A stretch of DNA of 64,000 nt, from contig NZ_LAYY01000005.1 in the NCBI RefSeq assembly GCF_000986785.1, positions 168,184-232,183 on the forward strand, given 5' to 3'. The notes under the pieces were generated by a model that did no database searches, was not told the origin of the DNA, and was given only the letters and a program-made list of their open reading frames with translations. Source of the stretch: Mesobacillus campisalis. Its GTDB lineage: Bacteria; Bacillota; Bacilli; Bacillales; Cytobacillaceae. The position numbers were made by a program, and so were the translations under genes. Shown here piece after piece: positions 42,386-52,317 of this stretch. Position 1 is the first letter of the stretch, and every line of letters starts with the position of its first letter.

Positions 42386-42832
42386 TTGGGTTTGTTTAAC
42401 GGAATGAATATCAGCGCTTCAGGCTTAACAGCCAACCGCTTGCGGATGGATGTTGTCTCTTCCAATATTGCGAATGCCAATACCACGCGTGCACAGCTGG
42501 TGAATGGTGAGTGGGTGCCTTATCGCCGAAAGTCTGTTGAATTGACACAAAGCGCCTTTGGACAGCAGCTGCAGACCGCGCTGAACAGAGGCAATGGAAA
42601 GGTCTCGGGAGTTACCGTTTCAAGAATAGAGGAAGACCGGACCCCCTTTCAGCTTTCCTATGATCCAACGAATCCGGAAGCGGATGAAGATGGCTATGTG
42701 CGCCTGCCTAATGTCGACCCCATCAAGGAAATGGTCGACCTGATTTCCGCAACACGTTCCTACGAAGCGAACGTTACCGCATTGAATGCCTCGAAAAGCA
42801 TGTTCATGAAAGCATTGGAAATTGGAAAATAA
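42386..42832 (+). CDS. flgC: flagellar proximal rod protein FlgC
   Basis: 148 aa from TTG 42386 after GAAGGGAGG. FNGMNISASGLTANRLRMDV, then SSNIANANTTR, and NVDPIKEMVDLISATRSYEA at the C-terminus. Confidence 0.96.
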   Translation: MGLFNGMNISASGLTANRLRMDVVSSNIANANTTRAQLVNGEWVPYRRKSVELTQSAFGQQLQTALNRGNGKVSGVTVSRIEEDRTPFQLSYDPTNPEADEDGYVRLPNVDPIKEMVDLISATRSYEANVTALNASKSMFMKALEIGK

Positions 42833-42852
42833 CGCATCGTTTGAGTAAAAAA

Positions 42853-42881
42853 TGAAGCAGGAGAACCGTCCCCCTGCTTCA
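42853..42881. repeat. dispersed GGGACGG element, copy 11, between flgC and fliE
   Basis: TGAAGCAG and CTGCTTCA are perfect 8-bp arms around GAGAACCGTCCCC. The element lies within the operon, ending just before the AGAGGAGG ribosome-binding site of fliE. Confidence 0.82.
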
Positions 42882-42895
42882 GAGGAGGTTATTTT

Positions 42896-43192
42896 ATGAA
42901 TAGTATTAGCCAGGTTCAGGCTCCGCTTTTTGGGAATCAGCCTATCGCTCCATCACGGCCGGAGAGTAAGGGAGAGGGTTTTGGGGAGCTGTTGAAAAGT
43001 GCGCTGCAGGAAGTGAATGCCGCCCAGAAGGAGTCTCAGCAGAAAACCACCCAGTTGGCATTGGGGGAAGGCACGGATATTCATGATGTGATGATCGCAT
43101 CACAGAAGTCGAGCTTATCTCTGCAGCTGACCATCCAAATGCGCAATAAAGCCGTGGAAGCCTATCAAGAGATTATGAGAATGCAAGTTTGA
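42896..43192 (+). CDS. fliE: flagellar hook-basal body complex protein FliE
   Basis: 98 aa. GFGELLKSALQEVNAAQKES and DIHDVMIASQKSSLSLQLTI, then RNKAVEAYQEIMRMQV, are characteristic. FliE joins the MS ring to the proximal rod. Confidence 0.95.
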   Translation: MNSISQVQAPLFGNQPIAPSRPESKGEGFGELLKSALQEVNAAQKESQQKTTQLALGEGTDIHDVMIASQKSSLSLQLTIQMRNKAVEAYQEIMRMQV

Positions 43193-43217
43193 TTCCCATG
43201 ATTAAGGTGATGACGAG

Positions 43218-44843
43218 ATGAATGAAAGAATAACAAGATATAAAAATAAAACGCTGGAGACATGGGGCAGTTTCCCGGGCAAGACCAGATGGCTGGTGGC
43301 GGGAACCTTTGTCCTTACGCTTGGGCTCCTGATTGTAATGGTGTACATGTCTTCGAAGCCTAATCTATCGCCACTTTATTCGGGATTATCTCCTTCCGAG
43401 GCCGGGGAAATCAAAAGTGCCATTGAGGAACGGGGGATAGTGGCGGAAGTCAGTGCTGACGGGACGGCCATCTCTGTACCGAAGGAAGAAGTGGCCAACC
43501 TGAAGGTCGCGCTTGCCGCGGAAGGAATCCCGAAAAGCGGGAATGTGAATTACAGTATTTTTAGTGAAAATATGGGGATGGGCATGACAGACCGCCAATT
43601 TGATGTTGTCGAACGGGATGCCATGCAGAATGAATTGGCGTTCCTGGTCAAGCAAATTGCCGGAGTTAATGATGCCAATGTCATGATTACCCTTCCAAAA
43701 GAAAATATTTGGATTACGGACGAGGAACAAGCGGCAACCGCGTCTGTTGTCATAAAAGGCGATCCGGCCTTCCAGCTGGACCAGAAGCAGGTTAACGGGC
43801 TTTATCATCTGATCAGCAAGAGCGTTCCGAATCTGCCGACAGACCAGATTGTCATCATGGACCAAAGCGGCCGCACCTATGACCTGCAGGAAGGGAACCC
43901 GATTGATACGGCACTTGGTGTTTATCAGCAGCAGCGCGAAATTCGCAAGGATATCGAGGAGGATATCCAGCGCGAGCTGCAGCAGATGCTTGGGCTGATT
44001 CTTGGCCGTGACAAGGTCGTTGTTTCGGTTATGGCCAGTGTGGATTTTACGAAGGAAAAACGGGAAGAGCAGCTTGTCGAGCCGGTCACTGACGACAATC
44101 AGGGGATTGAGATCAGTGTCGAGCGAATCAGGGAGAGCTACTCAAGCGAAGGCGGAGCGAACGGGGCAACCGGGACCGGCACCAATCCGGATATTCCCAA
44201 TTATGAGGGAGTGGACGGGGCTGGAAACAGCGAATCGGAACGGACCGAAGACAGGATCAACCGGGAAGTCAACCGGATTAACCGCCAAATCGAGCTGAGT
44301 CCCTACGTGATTGATGACCTTACCGTCAATGTAGGCGTCGAACCGCCGGAGCCAGGAAACCCGGTAAGCTTGACGCAGCAGACCGTCGGCGATATCCGAA
44401 ACCTGCTGACGAATGTGGTCTCAAACTCCCTGAGCATGAATGGCGCCTTGCTATCGGAAGAAGAGCTGGACAGCCGGATTTCTGTTTTTGCAACAGAATT
44501 CCAGGGAAAAGCCATTGCAGCTGAACAAGAGGCTGACACAGGCCTCCTTAACGAGGTATCGAGCAATGTCCTTCTTGTGGCCGGCGTCGTGCTTGCCGCC
44601 ATCCTCCTGATTGTGGTCATCGCGATCTTAGTGCGCAGAAGGAAACGAAAGCAGGAGGAAGAGTTCTTTTTCGATTTGCTGGAAGAACCTGTGGCACAAG
44701 CCGCACAGGCTGAAAAAGAAGAGATTGATTTATCAGAGTTTACATCAAGAGCAAATCCAAAACGGAAGACAATTGAGAAGCTGGCAAAGGAACGGCCTGA
44801 AGACTTTGCCAAATTGCTGCGCTCATGGATGTCCCAGGATTAG
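43218..44843 (+). CDS. fliF: flagellar MS-ring protein FliF
   Basis: 541 aa. Two membrane helices (~residues 25-45 and ~455-475) flank the ring-building domain containing LSPLYSGLSPSEAGEI, FDVVERDAMQNELA and VMITLPKENIW. The cytoplasmic tail FAKLLRSWMSQD is the FliG-binding end. Confidence 0.96.
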   Translation: MNERITRYKNKTLETWGSFPGKTRWLVAGTFVLTLGLLIVMVYMSSKPNLSPLYSGLSPSEAGEIKSAIEERGIVAEVSADGTAISVPKEEVANLKVALAAEGIPKSGNVNYSIFSENMGMGMTDRQFDVVERDAMQNELAFLVKQIAGVNDANVMITLPKENIWITDEEQAATASVVIKGDPAFQLDQKQVNGLYHLISKSVPNLPTDQIVIMDQSGRTYDLQEGNPIDTALGVYQQQREIRKDIEEDIQRELQQMLGLILGRDKVVVSVMASVDFTKEKREEQLVEPVTDDNQGIEISVERIRESYSSEGGANGATGTGTNPDIPNYEGVDGAGNSESERTEDRINREVNRINRQIELSPYVIDDLTVNVGVEPPEPGNPVSLTQQTVGDIRNLLTNVVSNSLSMNGALLSEEELDSRISVFATEFQGKAIAAEQEADTGLLNEVSSNVLLVAGVVLAAILLIVVIAILVRRRKRKQEEEFFFDLLEEPVAQAAQAEKEEIDLSEFTSRANPKRKTIEKLAKERPEDFAKLLRSWMSQD

Positions 44844-44854
44844 GAGAGGTGCTT

Positions 44855-45868
44855 ATGGCTATACGTGAACGAGAGTTGAATGGCATTCAGAAAGTGGCCG
44901 TGCTGCTAGTCGAGCTGGGCCCTGAAGTCTCTGTCGAGTTGTTCAAGCAATTGACCGAACAGGAAATCGATCATTTAACAATGGAAATCGCCAATGTCCG
45001 CAAAATCAAAAGCAGCCAAACCAATCAGGTTTTGAATGAATTTTATGAAATGATCCTGGCCCAGGACTTCATGAATGAAGGCGGCCTGGATTATGCAAAG
45101 GAAATCCTTGAAAAAGCACTGGGAAAAGATAAGGCTATCGAAACAATCGGCCGTCTCACCTCCCGTTTGCAGGTGAAACCGTTTGGTTTTGCGAGGCGGG
45201 CGGATCCGAAGCAAATATTGAGCATCCTCCAGCAGGAAAATGCCCAGACCATTGCCCTTGTCCTGTCGTATCTGGATTCCCGGCAATCATCACAAATCCT
45301 TTCCCAGCTGCCTCCCGAAAAGCAGACGGAAGTGGCAAGAAGGATTGCCCTAATGGAAAGCACTTCGCCGGAGGTCATCCATCAGGTAGAGCAAATACTT
45401 GAGCGCAAGCTTTCCGCTACCGGCACCCGTGACTATACATCGACTGGCGGCGTGGAAGCCATCGTGCAGGTACTGAGCAAGGTTGACCGCGGTACGGAAA
45501 AATCGATCCTTACCGAGCTGGAGCTGGATAATCCAAAGCTCGTGGAAGAAATCAAAAAGCGGATGTTTGTCTTTGAGGACATCGTCTACCTTGACCCTCG
45601 CTCGATTCAGCGGGTTCTCCGCGAAATAGAGGATCAGGATCTGACTTACTCCTTAAAAGCGGCAAGCGACGAGGTGAAAAATGTCCTCTACCGCAATATG
45701 TCCACAAGAAGGGCCGAGGCTCTCCGCGAGGAAATCGACTTTATGGGCCCTGTGAAATTAAAAGATGTCGAAGACGCACAGGCTCGCATCGTGACCATGA
45801 TTCGCAGCCTGGAGGAAAAAGGGGAAATCATCTTATCCAGGGGCGGAGGGGATGATGTGATTGTCTAA
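44855..45868 (+). CDS. fliG: flagellar motor switch protein FliG
   Basis: 337 aa from ATG 44855 after TAGGAGAGGT (the ORF begins upstream in fliF). GIQKVAVLLVELGPEVS at the N-terminus, EHPQ-like FliM-binding region, and the C-terminal torque helix KKRMFVFEDIVYLDPRSIQR with conserved charged residues. Interacts with FliF, FliM and the stator. Confidence 0.96.
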   Translation: MAIRERELNGIQKVAVLLVELGPEVSVELFKQLTEQEIDHLTMEIANVRKIKSSQTNQVLNEFYEMILAQDFMNEGGLDYAKEILEKALGKDKAIETIGRLTSRLQVKPFGFARRADPKQILSILQQENAQTIALVLSYLDSRQSSQILSQLPPEKQTEVARRIALMESTSPEVIHQVEQILERKLSATGTRDYTSTGGVEAIVQVLSKVDRGTEKSILTELELDNPKLVEEIKKRMFVFEDIVYLDPRSIQRVLREIEDQDLTYSLKAASDEVKNVLYRNMSTRRAEALREEIDFMGPVKLKDVEDAQARIVTMIRSLEEKGEIILSRGGGDDVIV

Positions 45869-46673
45869 CATCCTTCGCATCAATCAGCTTCCGCATCGCG
45901 AGCCATTAACCATTGCTGCCAGGAAAATCGAGGTCAAGCGTGAAAAATCCGATCATCTGGCTGCCCTTGAACAAATCGATGATCCCATTAAACAGAGACA
46001 GCATCTGCAAATGGAAATCGCCGCCTTGAAAGAGCAGTACGGCCAATTGCACGACCAGATGGAAAAAGAACAGGAATTGGCCAGGTCCGAAATTGAAAGC
46101 TGGCGGCTCACGCAGCAGCAAGAAGCGGAATCACACGCCAAAAGGCTGGCGGAAGAGGCCGAGGCACAAGGCTTCCAATCGGGATATGAACAAGGAATGC
46201 TTCAGGCAGAAGCAGAATATCAGCAAAAACAGCTCCAGATGCAGGAACTGCTTGAAATGGCGTATGTAGAAAGAAAAAAAATCATCCAGGACTCTGAACC
46301 TTTCCTTTTGTCGCTTAGCGTAAAAATCGCCGAGAAAGTGATCAAAGGAGAGCTGACGCAGCATTCCGGGCAATTGCTCAACATGGTGAAACAATCATTG
46401 AAGCAGGTCGAAGAGAAGGAAAATGTGATCATTCAGACTTCTCCGGAAGATTACAAAAGGCTTTTACCCTCTCTTGATGAGTTTAAAACCTATATCGGGC
46501 AAAATACCGAAATAAAATTAATTCCTGTTGCCAATTTTACAAAAGGCGGCTGCATCATCCAAACAGCGGGCGGCTCCTATGACGTCTCCGTTAGAAGCCA
46601 GCTTGATGAAATAAAGCAGCAATTGCTAGCTTATTGTGAGGAGAAGAGGAATCATGATGCTGGAGAAAGATGA
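45861..46673 (+). CDS. fliH: flagellar export regulator FliH
   Basis: 270 aa from TTG 45861, overlapping fliG by 8 nt. Long Gln/Glu-rich coiled coil (residues ~40-135) with a GxxxG-like GFQSGYEQGM segment and a C-terminal V/A-ATPase-stalk-like domain (SVKIAEKVIKGEL, GGCIIQTAGGSYDVSVRSQL). Regulates the FliI ATPase. Confidence 0.9.
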   Translation: MSNILRINQLPHREPLTIAARKIEVKREKSDHLAALEQIDDPIKQRQHLQMEIAALKEQYGQLHDQMEKEQELARSEIESWRLTQQQEAESHAKRLAEEAEAQGFQSGYEQGMLQAEAEYQQKQLQMQELLEMAYVERKKIIQDSEPFLLSLSVKIAEKVIKGELTQHSGQLLNMVKQSLKQVEEKENVIIQTSPEDYKRLLPSLDEFKTYIGQNTEIKLIPVANFTKGGCIIQTAGGSYDVSVRSQLDEIKQQLLAYCEEKRNHDAGER

Positions 46674-47967
46674 GTACCTTGCCTTGCTAGAGGAAATTCA
46701 GCCGGTTAAAAAACACGGGAAAGTGACCCAGGTCATTGGGTTGACGATCGAATCAAAAGGTCCGAATGCCAAAATAGGCGAACTTTGCCTGTTGTATCCA
46801 GGCGAAAAGGAACGGCCTATTGAAGCAGAGGTTGTCGGCTTCAGGGAAAACAGGGTGTTGCTGATGCCCTTAAGGGACCTGGCGCGGATTGGACCGGGAT
46901 GCCTCGTCATCGCCACCGGTGTTCCGCTGCAAATAAAAGTGGGACCGTCCATCCTTGGGCAGGTTCTTGACGGAACCGGAAATCCCTTGGATGAAAGCCC
47001 GCTTCCAAAAGGGTTGAAGAACTACTCCACCAATAATCATCCGCCCAACCCGTTAACAAGGCCAAGGATCGCCAAGCCATTGGAAGTAGGTGTACGGGCG
47101 ATCGACGGGCTGCTGACCGTCGGGCAAGGGCAGCGGATTGGCGTCTTTGCCGGCAGCGGCGTCGGCAAAAGTACGCTGATGGGTATGATTGCACGCAATA
47201 CCGAAGCCGATATCAATGTGATCGCACTGGTTGGCGAACGGGGCAGGGAAGTCCGTGATTTCATCGAACGGGATTTGGGTCCCGAAGGCTTGAAGCGTTC
47301 CGTGCTCGTAGTGGCTACTTCCGACCAGCCGCCGCTTCAGCGGATAAAGGCCGCCCTGACAGCAACAGCCATTGCCGAGTATTTCCGTGACCAGGGCAAA
47401 AACGTGATGCTGATGATGGACTCGGTCACACGGTTTGCCATGGCCCAGCGGGAAGTCGGCCTGGCCGTTGGCGAGCCCCCTACGAGCAAGGGATATACAC
47501 CGAGTGTGTTTGCTCTGCTTCCAAAGCTCCTGGAACGGTCGGGAACATCGAGGCACGGATCGATTACCGCCTTTTATACCGTGCTCGTAGACGGAGACGA
47601 CATGAATGAACCGATTGCCGATGCGGTTCGGGGAATCCTTGATGGACATATTGTCCTGGATCGGAAAATTGCCCAAAAGGGACAATTTCCGGCCATCAAC
47701 ATTTTGGCCAGCGTGAGCCGGGTGATGCATGATATTGTCCCGGACGAGCATCAAAAGGCAGCTGTCCATTTTAAAAAACTGCTGGCATCCTATGAGGCCT
47801 CAGAGGACCTGATCAATATCGGCGCCTATAAGAGCGGCACAAACAAGGAAATAGACGATGCGATTCGTGTTTATCCGCTTATTAAAAAATTCCTGCAGCA
47901 GGATATCTATGAAAATACCAGGTTTGATGAAAATATCGAGCAATTAATTACGAATTTCAGAGGTTGA
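46654..47967 (+). CDS. fliI: flagellum-specific export ATPase FliI
   Basis: 437 aa from ATG 46654 after AGAAGAGG. Walker A FAGSGVGKST, VVATSDQPPLQR, Walker B NVMLMMDSVTRFAMAQRE and SGTSRHGSITAFYTVLV with a catalytic GERGREVRDF upstream. Hexameric F1-like ATPase of flagellar type III export. Confidence 0.97.
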   Translation: MMLEKDEYLALLEEIQPVKKHGKVTQVIGLTIESKGPNAKIGELCLLYPGEKERPIEAEVVGFRENRVLLMPLRDLARIGPGCLVIATGVPLQIKVGPSILGQVLDGTGNPLDESPLPKGLKNYSTNNHPPNPLTRPRIAKPLEVGVRAIDGLLTVGQGQRIGVFAGSGVGKSTLMGMIARNTEADINVIALVGERGREVRDFIERDLGPEGLKRSVLVVATSDQPPLQRIKAALTATAIAEYFRDQGKNVMLMMDSVTRFAMAQREVGLAVGEPPTSKGYTPSVFALLPKLLERSGTSRHGSITAFYTVLVDGDDMNEPIADAVRGILDGHIVLDRKIAQKGQFPAINILASVSRVMHDIVPDEHQKAAVHFKKLLASYEASEDLINIGAYKSGTNKEIDDAIRVYPLIKKFLQQDIYENTRFDENIEQLITNFRG

Positions 47968-47969
47968 AG

Positions 47970-48428
47970 ATGGCAAAATTCATTTATCCATTCCAGAAAA
48001 TCCTGGACTATAAAGAAAATGAAAAGGAATTTGCACAGATTCAAATGGCTCAAGCCATTAGCATGCAAAAGGAGAGCCTCCGCAAAATCCAGGAAATCTA
48101 TCAAAAAATCATCGAAGCTGAGAATAAAAAAAATCAGAGACAGCAAGATGGCGTCAATATTTTTGAACTAAGGATGCATGAAATTTATATCAATCAGCTG
48201 AAAGAACAGCTGATGTCGGCCGAGCGCGAACTTGAGCAGATGGAAAGCCATGTCGCCCAAACACAGGGTCATCTGCAGGTCAAAGTCCAGGAAGAAAAAA
48301 CCTGGAGCAACTTGAAAAAACAAAAATTGAGCCAGTTTGAACATCATGCGAAAGCAGCGGAACAGGCTTATTTTGACGAGTTGGCCGCCAGCAGGTTTTA
48401 CCGTGCATCTGCTGGGGAAAGAGGGTGA
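47970..48428 (+). CDS. fliJ: flagellar export protein FliJ
   Basis: 152 aa from ATG 47970. Antiparallel coiled coil beginning FIYPFQKILDYKENEKEFAQ, typical of FliJ, the central stalk of the export ATPase. Overlaps fliK by 4 nt. The ylxF gene found after fliJ in B. subtilis is absent. Confidence 0.9.
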   Translation: MAKFIYPFQKILDYKENEKEFAQIQMAQAISMQKESLRKIQEIYQKIIEAENKKNQRQQDGVNIFELRMHEIYINQLKEQLMSAERELEQMESHVAQTQGHLQVKVQEEKTWSNLKKQKLSQFEHHAKAAEQAYFDELAASRFYRASAGERG

Positions 48429-49699
48429 GCTTTATCGACGCACTAAGTCTCTCTTTCAAGGCGCCCGTCCGCCAGGAGCACAAATCTATCACACCCGTAA
48501 CGGATGTCCATCCTAGCGAAGATTCCGCTTTCTCCAGGCTGTTCCATGTCGTTTCTTCCGGCCGGCAAAAGGCCGGGGGAGAAAATCAGCAGGGTGAAAT
48601 GCTGGTGAAAATTGAAGAAGCGCTGAAAGCCATACAAGCACTGCCTAAAGAAACGCTGTCGTCCGAAGAGATGGAAATCCTAGCTTCAATGCTGCAGATG
48701 TTCGCGCAGCAAGCATCTGCCAACATGGGCAGCCTGCAGGAAAATCAGCAGCCAGGTTCTGTTTCTCAACAAACGGAAAAGCTTCCGAACGGGTTATCTG
48801 CTATAAATTTCGAACAGGATGTCCCTTTTATGGGGGCAGATGAAAAAAAACTTTCTATGCCGCTTCATGATTCGGAACAGGGGAAAAGCGTGATCGCTCT
48901 TGTGAAGGAATTAGAACAGCAGCAGGCGGGAAAACCGCTTCAAGGAGAATCATCACAAAAGCTGCTTCAGCAATTAAACAGCCTTTTGGAAGAAATGACA
49001 CAGGTGACCGAACAAGGTGAGATAGATCGGGAACCTTTGAAAATAGAATCGTCCCTTCCATTGACCGGAGGACAGAAGGAGAGCGGAAACATCCTTGATC
49101 AGGCTACCCCTCAACCGGGGAATGGCGGGAATCAATCAGAACCGCTTTCGGGGCAGACGAACAGCGCGCCTTTAACGGGAATGCTCCTGAACAACGTCCA
49201 GGAAAGCCCTGCTGCCCCTAAAGCTGAAAACAGCCAGCAGACTTCGGCTGTCCGTTTCAGCCATTTGATTGAAGACCTTGGCGACATCTTCAGGGGAACG
49301 ATTCGCCTGCAGTCGAATTCCGAAGCAGCGCAAATGAGGGTGAATATTTTTCCGGAGCATCTGGGGCATCTCGATATTGTGCTGACTTCATCGGAAGGCA
49401 AGGTGACGGCGCAAATTTTCACGGCCAGTCTTGCCGCGAAGGAAGCACTGGACCTTCAAATCAGCCAGTTAAGGAATGCGCTCATACAGCAGGGTGTTTC
49501 CGTTGAAAAAATTGAAGTTGCCCACCAGCAGTCACACCAGTCCTTTGGCGAGCAGCATGCCCATCACGACCAGCGTTCTTCACAGCAGCAAAGACAGGGT
49601 GTTTCCCAGCGCAGCGGCTATTTCCCGCTGGAAGAGGAATCACCTGTTGAACACCCTCATTACGCCGCTGGATCTGTGCAGGTGGATTATACCGTTTAA
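48425..49699 (+). CDS. fliK: flagellar hook-length control protein FliK
   Basis: 424 aa from GTG 48425. Gln/Ser-rich low-complexity first ~280 residues (ruler) and a C-terminal Flg_hook domain with [20 protein letters not shown] and [20 protein letters not shown]. The domain switches export specificity when the hook is complete. A Gln/His-rich tail follows. Confidence 0.88.
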   Translation: MSFIDALSLSFKAPVRQEHKSITPVTDVHPSEDSAFSRLFHVVSSGRQKAGGENQQGEMLVKIEEALKAIQALPKETLSSEEMEILASMLQMFAQQASANMGSLQENQQPGSVSQQTEKLPNGLSAINFEQDVPFMGADEKKLSMPLHDSEQGKSVIALVKELEQQQAGKPLQGESSQKLLQQLNSLLEEMTQVTEQGEIDREPLKIESSLPLTGGQKESGNILDQATPQPGNGGNQSEPLSGQTNSAPLTGMLLNNVQESPAAPKAENSQQTSAVRFSHLIEDLGDIFRGTIRLQSNSEAAQMRVNIFPEHLGHLDIVLTSSEGKVTAQIFTASLAAKEALDLQISQLRNALIQQGVSVEKIEVAHQQSHQSFGEQHAHHDQRSSQQQRQGVSQRSGYFPLEEESPVEHPHYAAGSVQVDYTV

Positions 49700-49715
49700 T
49701 GAAAGGAGAAAGTCC

Positions 49716-50156
49716 ATGAATGTAAACAGTGCAGGCACGGCCAATATTCAAAATGGGGCTCCGGTAAAGCAGGCCGAAGCACAAAATGGGCTTGGCAAAG
49801 ATGCTTTCATGAAGATTTTAGTCGAACAGCTAAAACACCAGGACCCTCTCGAACCCTTAAAAGACGCTGAATTCATTGGCCAAATGGCCCAGTTCAGCTC
49901 CCTGGAGCAATTAACGAATTTAAACCAGTCCATGACCCAGTTTATTGGGCTCCAGGGAAACAAGATGAGTGAGCACGCCGATTTGCTGGGCACGACCGTC
50001 TACTGGGAAAGTGATGCTTCAGGAGTCCTCCAGTCGGGAGAAGGAGTCGTCAGAGCGTTGGCAATCAAAAATGGAGAGTTGATGGCAGAGCTTGAAAATC
50101 AGGATATCTCCATCCCGATTGCCAATATCCATCGTATCGAAAAGGATGCCAAATAA
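49716..50156 (+). CDS. flgD: flagellar hook-assembly scaffold FlgD
   Basis: 146 aa from ATG 49716 after [31 protein letters not shown] and [19 protein letters not shown] are diagnostic. Short form as in B. subtilis, without the C-terminal Fn3/TTLD domains of enteric FlgD. Confidence 0.94.
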   Translation: MNVNSAGTANIQNGAPVKQAEAQNGLGKDAFMKILVEQLKHQDPLEPLKDAEFIGQMAQFSSLEQLTNLNQSMTQFIGLQGNKMSEHADLLGTTVYWESDASGVLQSGEGVVRALAIKNGELMAELENQDISIPIANIHRIEKDAK

Positions 50157-50209
50157 AACTAAACAGATCTTTGTCCAACATTAGGACACGAATGGAAGGG
50201 GAATAAAAG

Positions 50210-51067
50210 ATGCTTCGTTCAATGTACTCCGGTGTATCGGGAATGAAAGGCTTTCAAACAAAATTGGATGTGATCGGGAACAATATTGCAAATGTCAATA
50301 CGGTGGGATTCAAGAAAAATCGGGTCAGCTTTCAGGATCTTTTAAGCCAGAACATGTCTGACAGCAGCATCAATCCAATGCAGGTAGGTCTTGGTTCGAC
50401 CACGTCCTCCATTGACGTTCTTCATACACCAGGTTCCCTGATGACTACCGGTGTCAACTCGGATGTTTCACTTATGGGAGATGGGTTTTTCGTTGTTCAA
50501 AAACCGCAAACACAAGAGGAGCTTGCTGCCAATGTGCCGCCTGAATCCTATTTGACGCGTTCCGGCAATTTTGTCGTCAATTCCTTGGGTGAACTCGTGT
50601 CATCACAAGGCTTTCAAGTTTTAGGTGTTCATCCAGATGGTGTGATTAGACCGGTAACAGATTTAAATACTTACGACTCTTTTAAAATCGACCGCTTGGG
50701 GCGTGTCATCGGCAAAACAGCAGAGGGAGCAGAGGTTCCGGTTGCGACTTTAGGAGTTGTGAACCCGGAAAATCCCGCTGGTCTTCGCAAAGTTGGCGGG
50801 TCATTGTATGAAATGACAGGTGCCGCCGGTGGCAATGGAGCTCTCGGTCAGACGATTAATAATCAATATGTTTACAGTACGGACGTGATCCAGACGGCTA
50901 AGGATGCGAAATCCGAAATTGCGTCCGGCCAGCTCGAAATGTCCAACGTCGACCTTACGGAAGAGTTCACGGAAATGATTGTGGCTCAGCGCGGTTTCCA
51001 GGCAAATTCACGGATTATCACGACTTCCGATGAAATCCTGCAGGAAGTCGTCAACCTGAAACGATGA
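50210..51067 (+). CDS. flgG: flagellar hook protein FlgE/FlgG
   Basis: 285 aa. LRSMYSGVSGMKGFQTKLDV, IGNNIANVNTVGFKKNRVSF and SNVDLTEEFTEMIVAQRGFQ. This is the gene long called flgG (now flgE, hook) in the B. subtilis fla/che operon; the length fits. Confidence 0.93.
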   Translation: MLRSMYSGVSGMKGFQTKLDVIGNNIANVNTVGFKKNRVSFQDLLSQNMSDSSINPMQVGLGSTTSSIDVLHTPGSLMTTGVNSDVSLMGDGFFVVQKPQTQEELAANVPPESYLTRSGNFVVNSLGELVSSQGFQVLGVHPDGVIRPVTDLNTYDSFKIDRLGRVIGKTAEGAEVPVATLGVVNPENPAGLRKVGGSLYEMTGAAGGNGALGQTINNQYVYSTDVIQTAKDAKSEIASGQLEMSNVDLTEEFTEMIVAQRGFQANSRIITTSDEILQEVVNLKR

Positions 51068-51088
51068 AAATAGGAGGATCAGACCGGG

Positions 51089-51334
51089 ATGGATACTTTT
51101 CTCCCGTCTGCTTTTAACATGATCCAGTTAACCAGATTCAATCAGTCAACGATTACCTTGAACGCAATCTATATTGAAAAAATCGAGTCCACGCCGGACA
51201 CGGTGATCACCCTGCTGTCAGGAAGCAAGGTCCATGTATTGGAAACGGCGGAAGAGGTAGGAGATAAAGTGACGGCGTTCTATCAGAAAGTAAACCTTTT
51301 GCATGCTTTGCAAAAACCAAACCGGAATGAATGA
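51089..51334 (+). CDS. flbD: FlbD-like flagellar protein (YlzI)
   Basis: 81 aa from ATG 51089 with GGAGG 11 nt upstream; starting at ATG 51119 gives 71 aa, the usual FlbD length (MIQLTRFNQ), but no ribosome-binding site. IYIEKIESTPDTVITLLSGS is conserved. Required for motility in some bacteria; mechanism unknown. Overlaps the following ORF. Confidence 0.88.
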   Translation: MDTFLPSAFNMIQLTRFNQSTITLNAIYIEKIESTPDTVITLLSGSKVHVLETAEEVGDKVTAFYQKVNLLHALQKPNRNE

Positions 51335-51345
51335 GGAGGCAGGGA

Positions 51346-52317
51346 GTGTTGGTGAATTTACAGTCAGGTCATGATGGTCCGCTTCCCGCGTCCGCCGGCA
51401 AAAGGACTGGGGCAGGAAAAGGCAGGAAAATTAAAACCTATGATTTTAAAAATGCGATGCGCTTTTCACAGGAGCAGATTCGGACCTTGTCAAGGATCCA
51501 TGAAAACTGTGCCCGCCTGCTGACATCCTATTTTTCGACCCAGCTGAGGACATTTGTCCAGATATCCGTTTCGGAAGTGGTCCAGTATTCGTATGAAGAG
51601 TTCATTGCAAAAGTCGAGAAAAGCTCCATTCTGGGGGTGTTCAAGGCGCCTCCCCTTCAGGGAAGCATGGTGATGGCGATACCGCCGAACATTGCCTATC
51701 TCATGCTGGACAGGCTGCTTGGCGGGCAGGGAAGGGTATCGATGCTGAATTCGAATTTGACCGATATCGAAACAGCCGTTATCCAAAGGGTCTTCACGAG
51801 AGCGTTAAGCAGTTTCCAGGAAGCCTGGTCTTCCGTTGAGAAGCTCTCGCCGGAATTAACGGAACTGGAAGTGAATCCACAGTTTTTGACGATGGTGCCG
51901 CCTAACGAGACCGTCATTGTCGTTTCCCTGCATTCCATAATTGACGATGCAGCAGGGACCATCCATATTTGCCTGCCCCATGTGGCCCTTGAGGAAGTGC
52001 TTCCCAAATTGTCGGCCCGGCACTGGCTAGCGACACAAAAGAAGGCCATGGAAAGCCACGAAGCGGAAGCGATGGAAAAGAAACTGAAAGGAACAAAGCT
52101 GGACGTGAAAGCCATCCTCGGGAGGTCGACGATCGAAATAAGCGAGTTCCTGCAGCTAAAAACAGGTGATGTGATTCGCCTGGATGGAAACTATCACGAT
52201 CCGCTTACCGTGCTGGTGGACAATAAACGGAAATTCCTTGCCCAGCCGGGGATATCAAAAGGCAGGGCGGCTGTCCAGGTTACGCATGTGATGGAAGAGG
52301 GAGATGATTTTGAATGA
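51346..52317 (+). CDS. fliM: flagellar motor switch protein FliM, lacking the CheY-binding N-terminus
   Basis: About 323 aa from GTG 51346 (AGGAGG 6 nt upstream; ATG 51331 and GTG 51352 are alternatives). Core is normal: [50 protein letters not shown] and a C-terminal SPOA domain ([20 protein letters not shown]). None of the possible starts provides the N-terminal LSQxEIDALL motif that binds CheY-P in FliM proteins; the first ~30 residues are Gly/Ala/Lys-rich instead. Rotational control by CheY through FliM is therefore doubtful. Confidence 0.9.
   Translation: MLVNLQSGHDGPLPASAGKRTGAGKGRKIKTYDFKNAMRFSQEQIRTLSRIHENCARLLTSYFSTQLRTFVQISVSEVVQYSYEEFIAKVEKSSILGVFKAPPLQGSMVMAIPPNIAYLMLDRLLGGQGRVSMLNSNLTDIETAVIQRVFTRALSSFQEAWSSVEKLSPELTELEVNPQFLTMVPPNETVIVVSLHSIIDDAAGTIHICLPHVALEEVLPKLSARHWLATQKKAMESHEAEAMEKKLKGTKLDVKAILGRSTIEISEFLQLKTGDVIRLDGNYHDPLTVLVDNKRKFLAQPGISKGRAAVQVTHVMEEGDDFE

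Noticed and set aside
51331..51345. Upstream ATG for fliM that might restore the CheY-binding motif
   Set aside because: It adds only five residues (MRRQG), contains the ribosome-binding site of the later start and gives no EIDALL-like motif.
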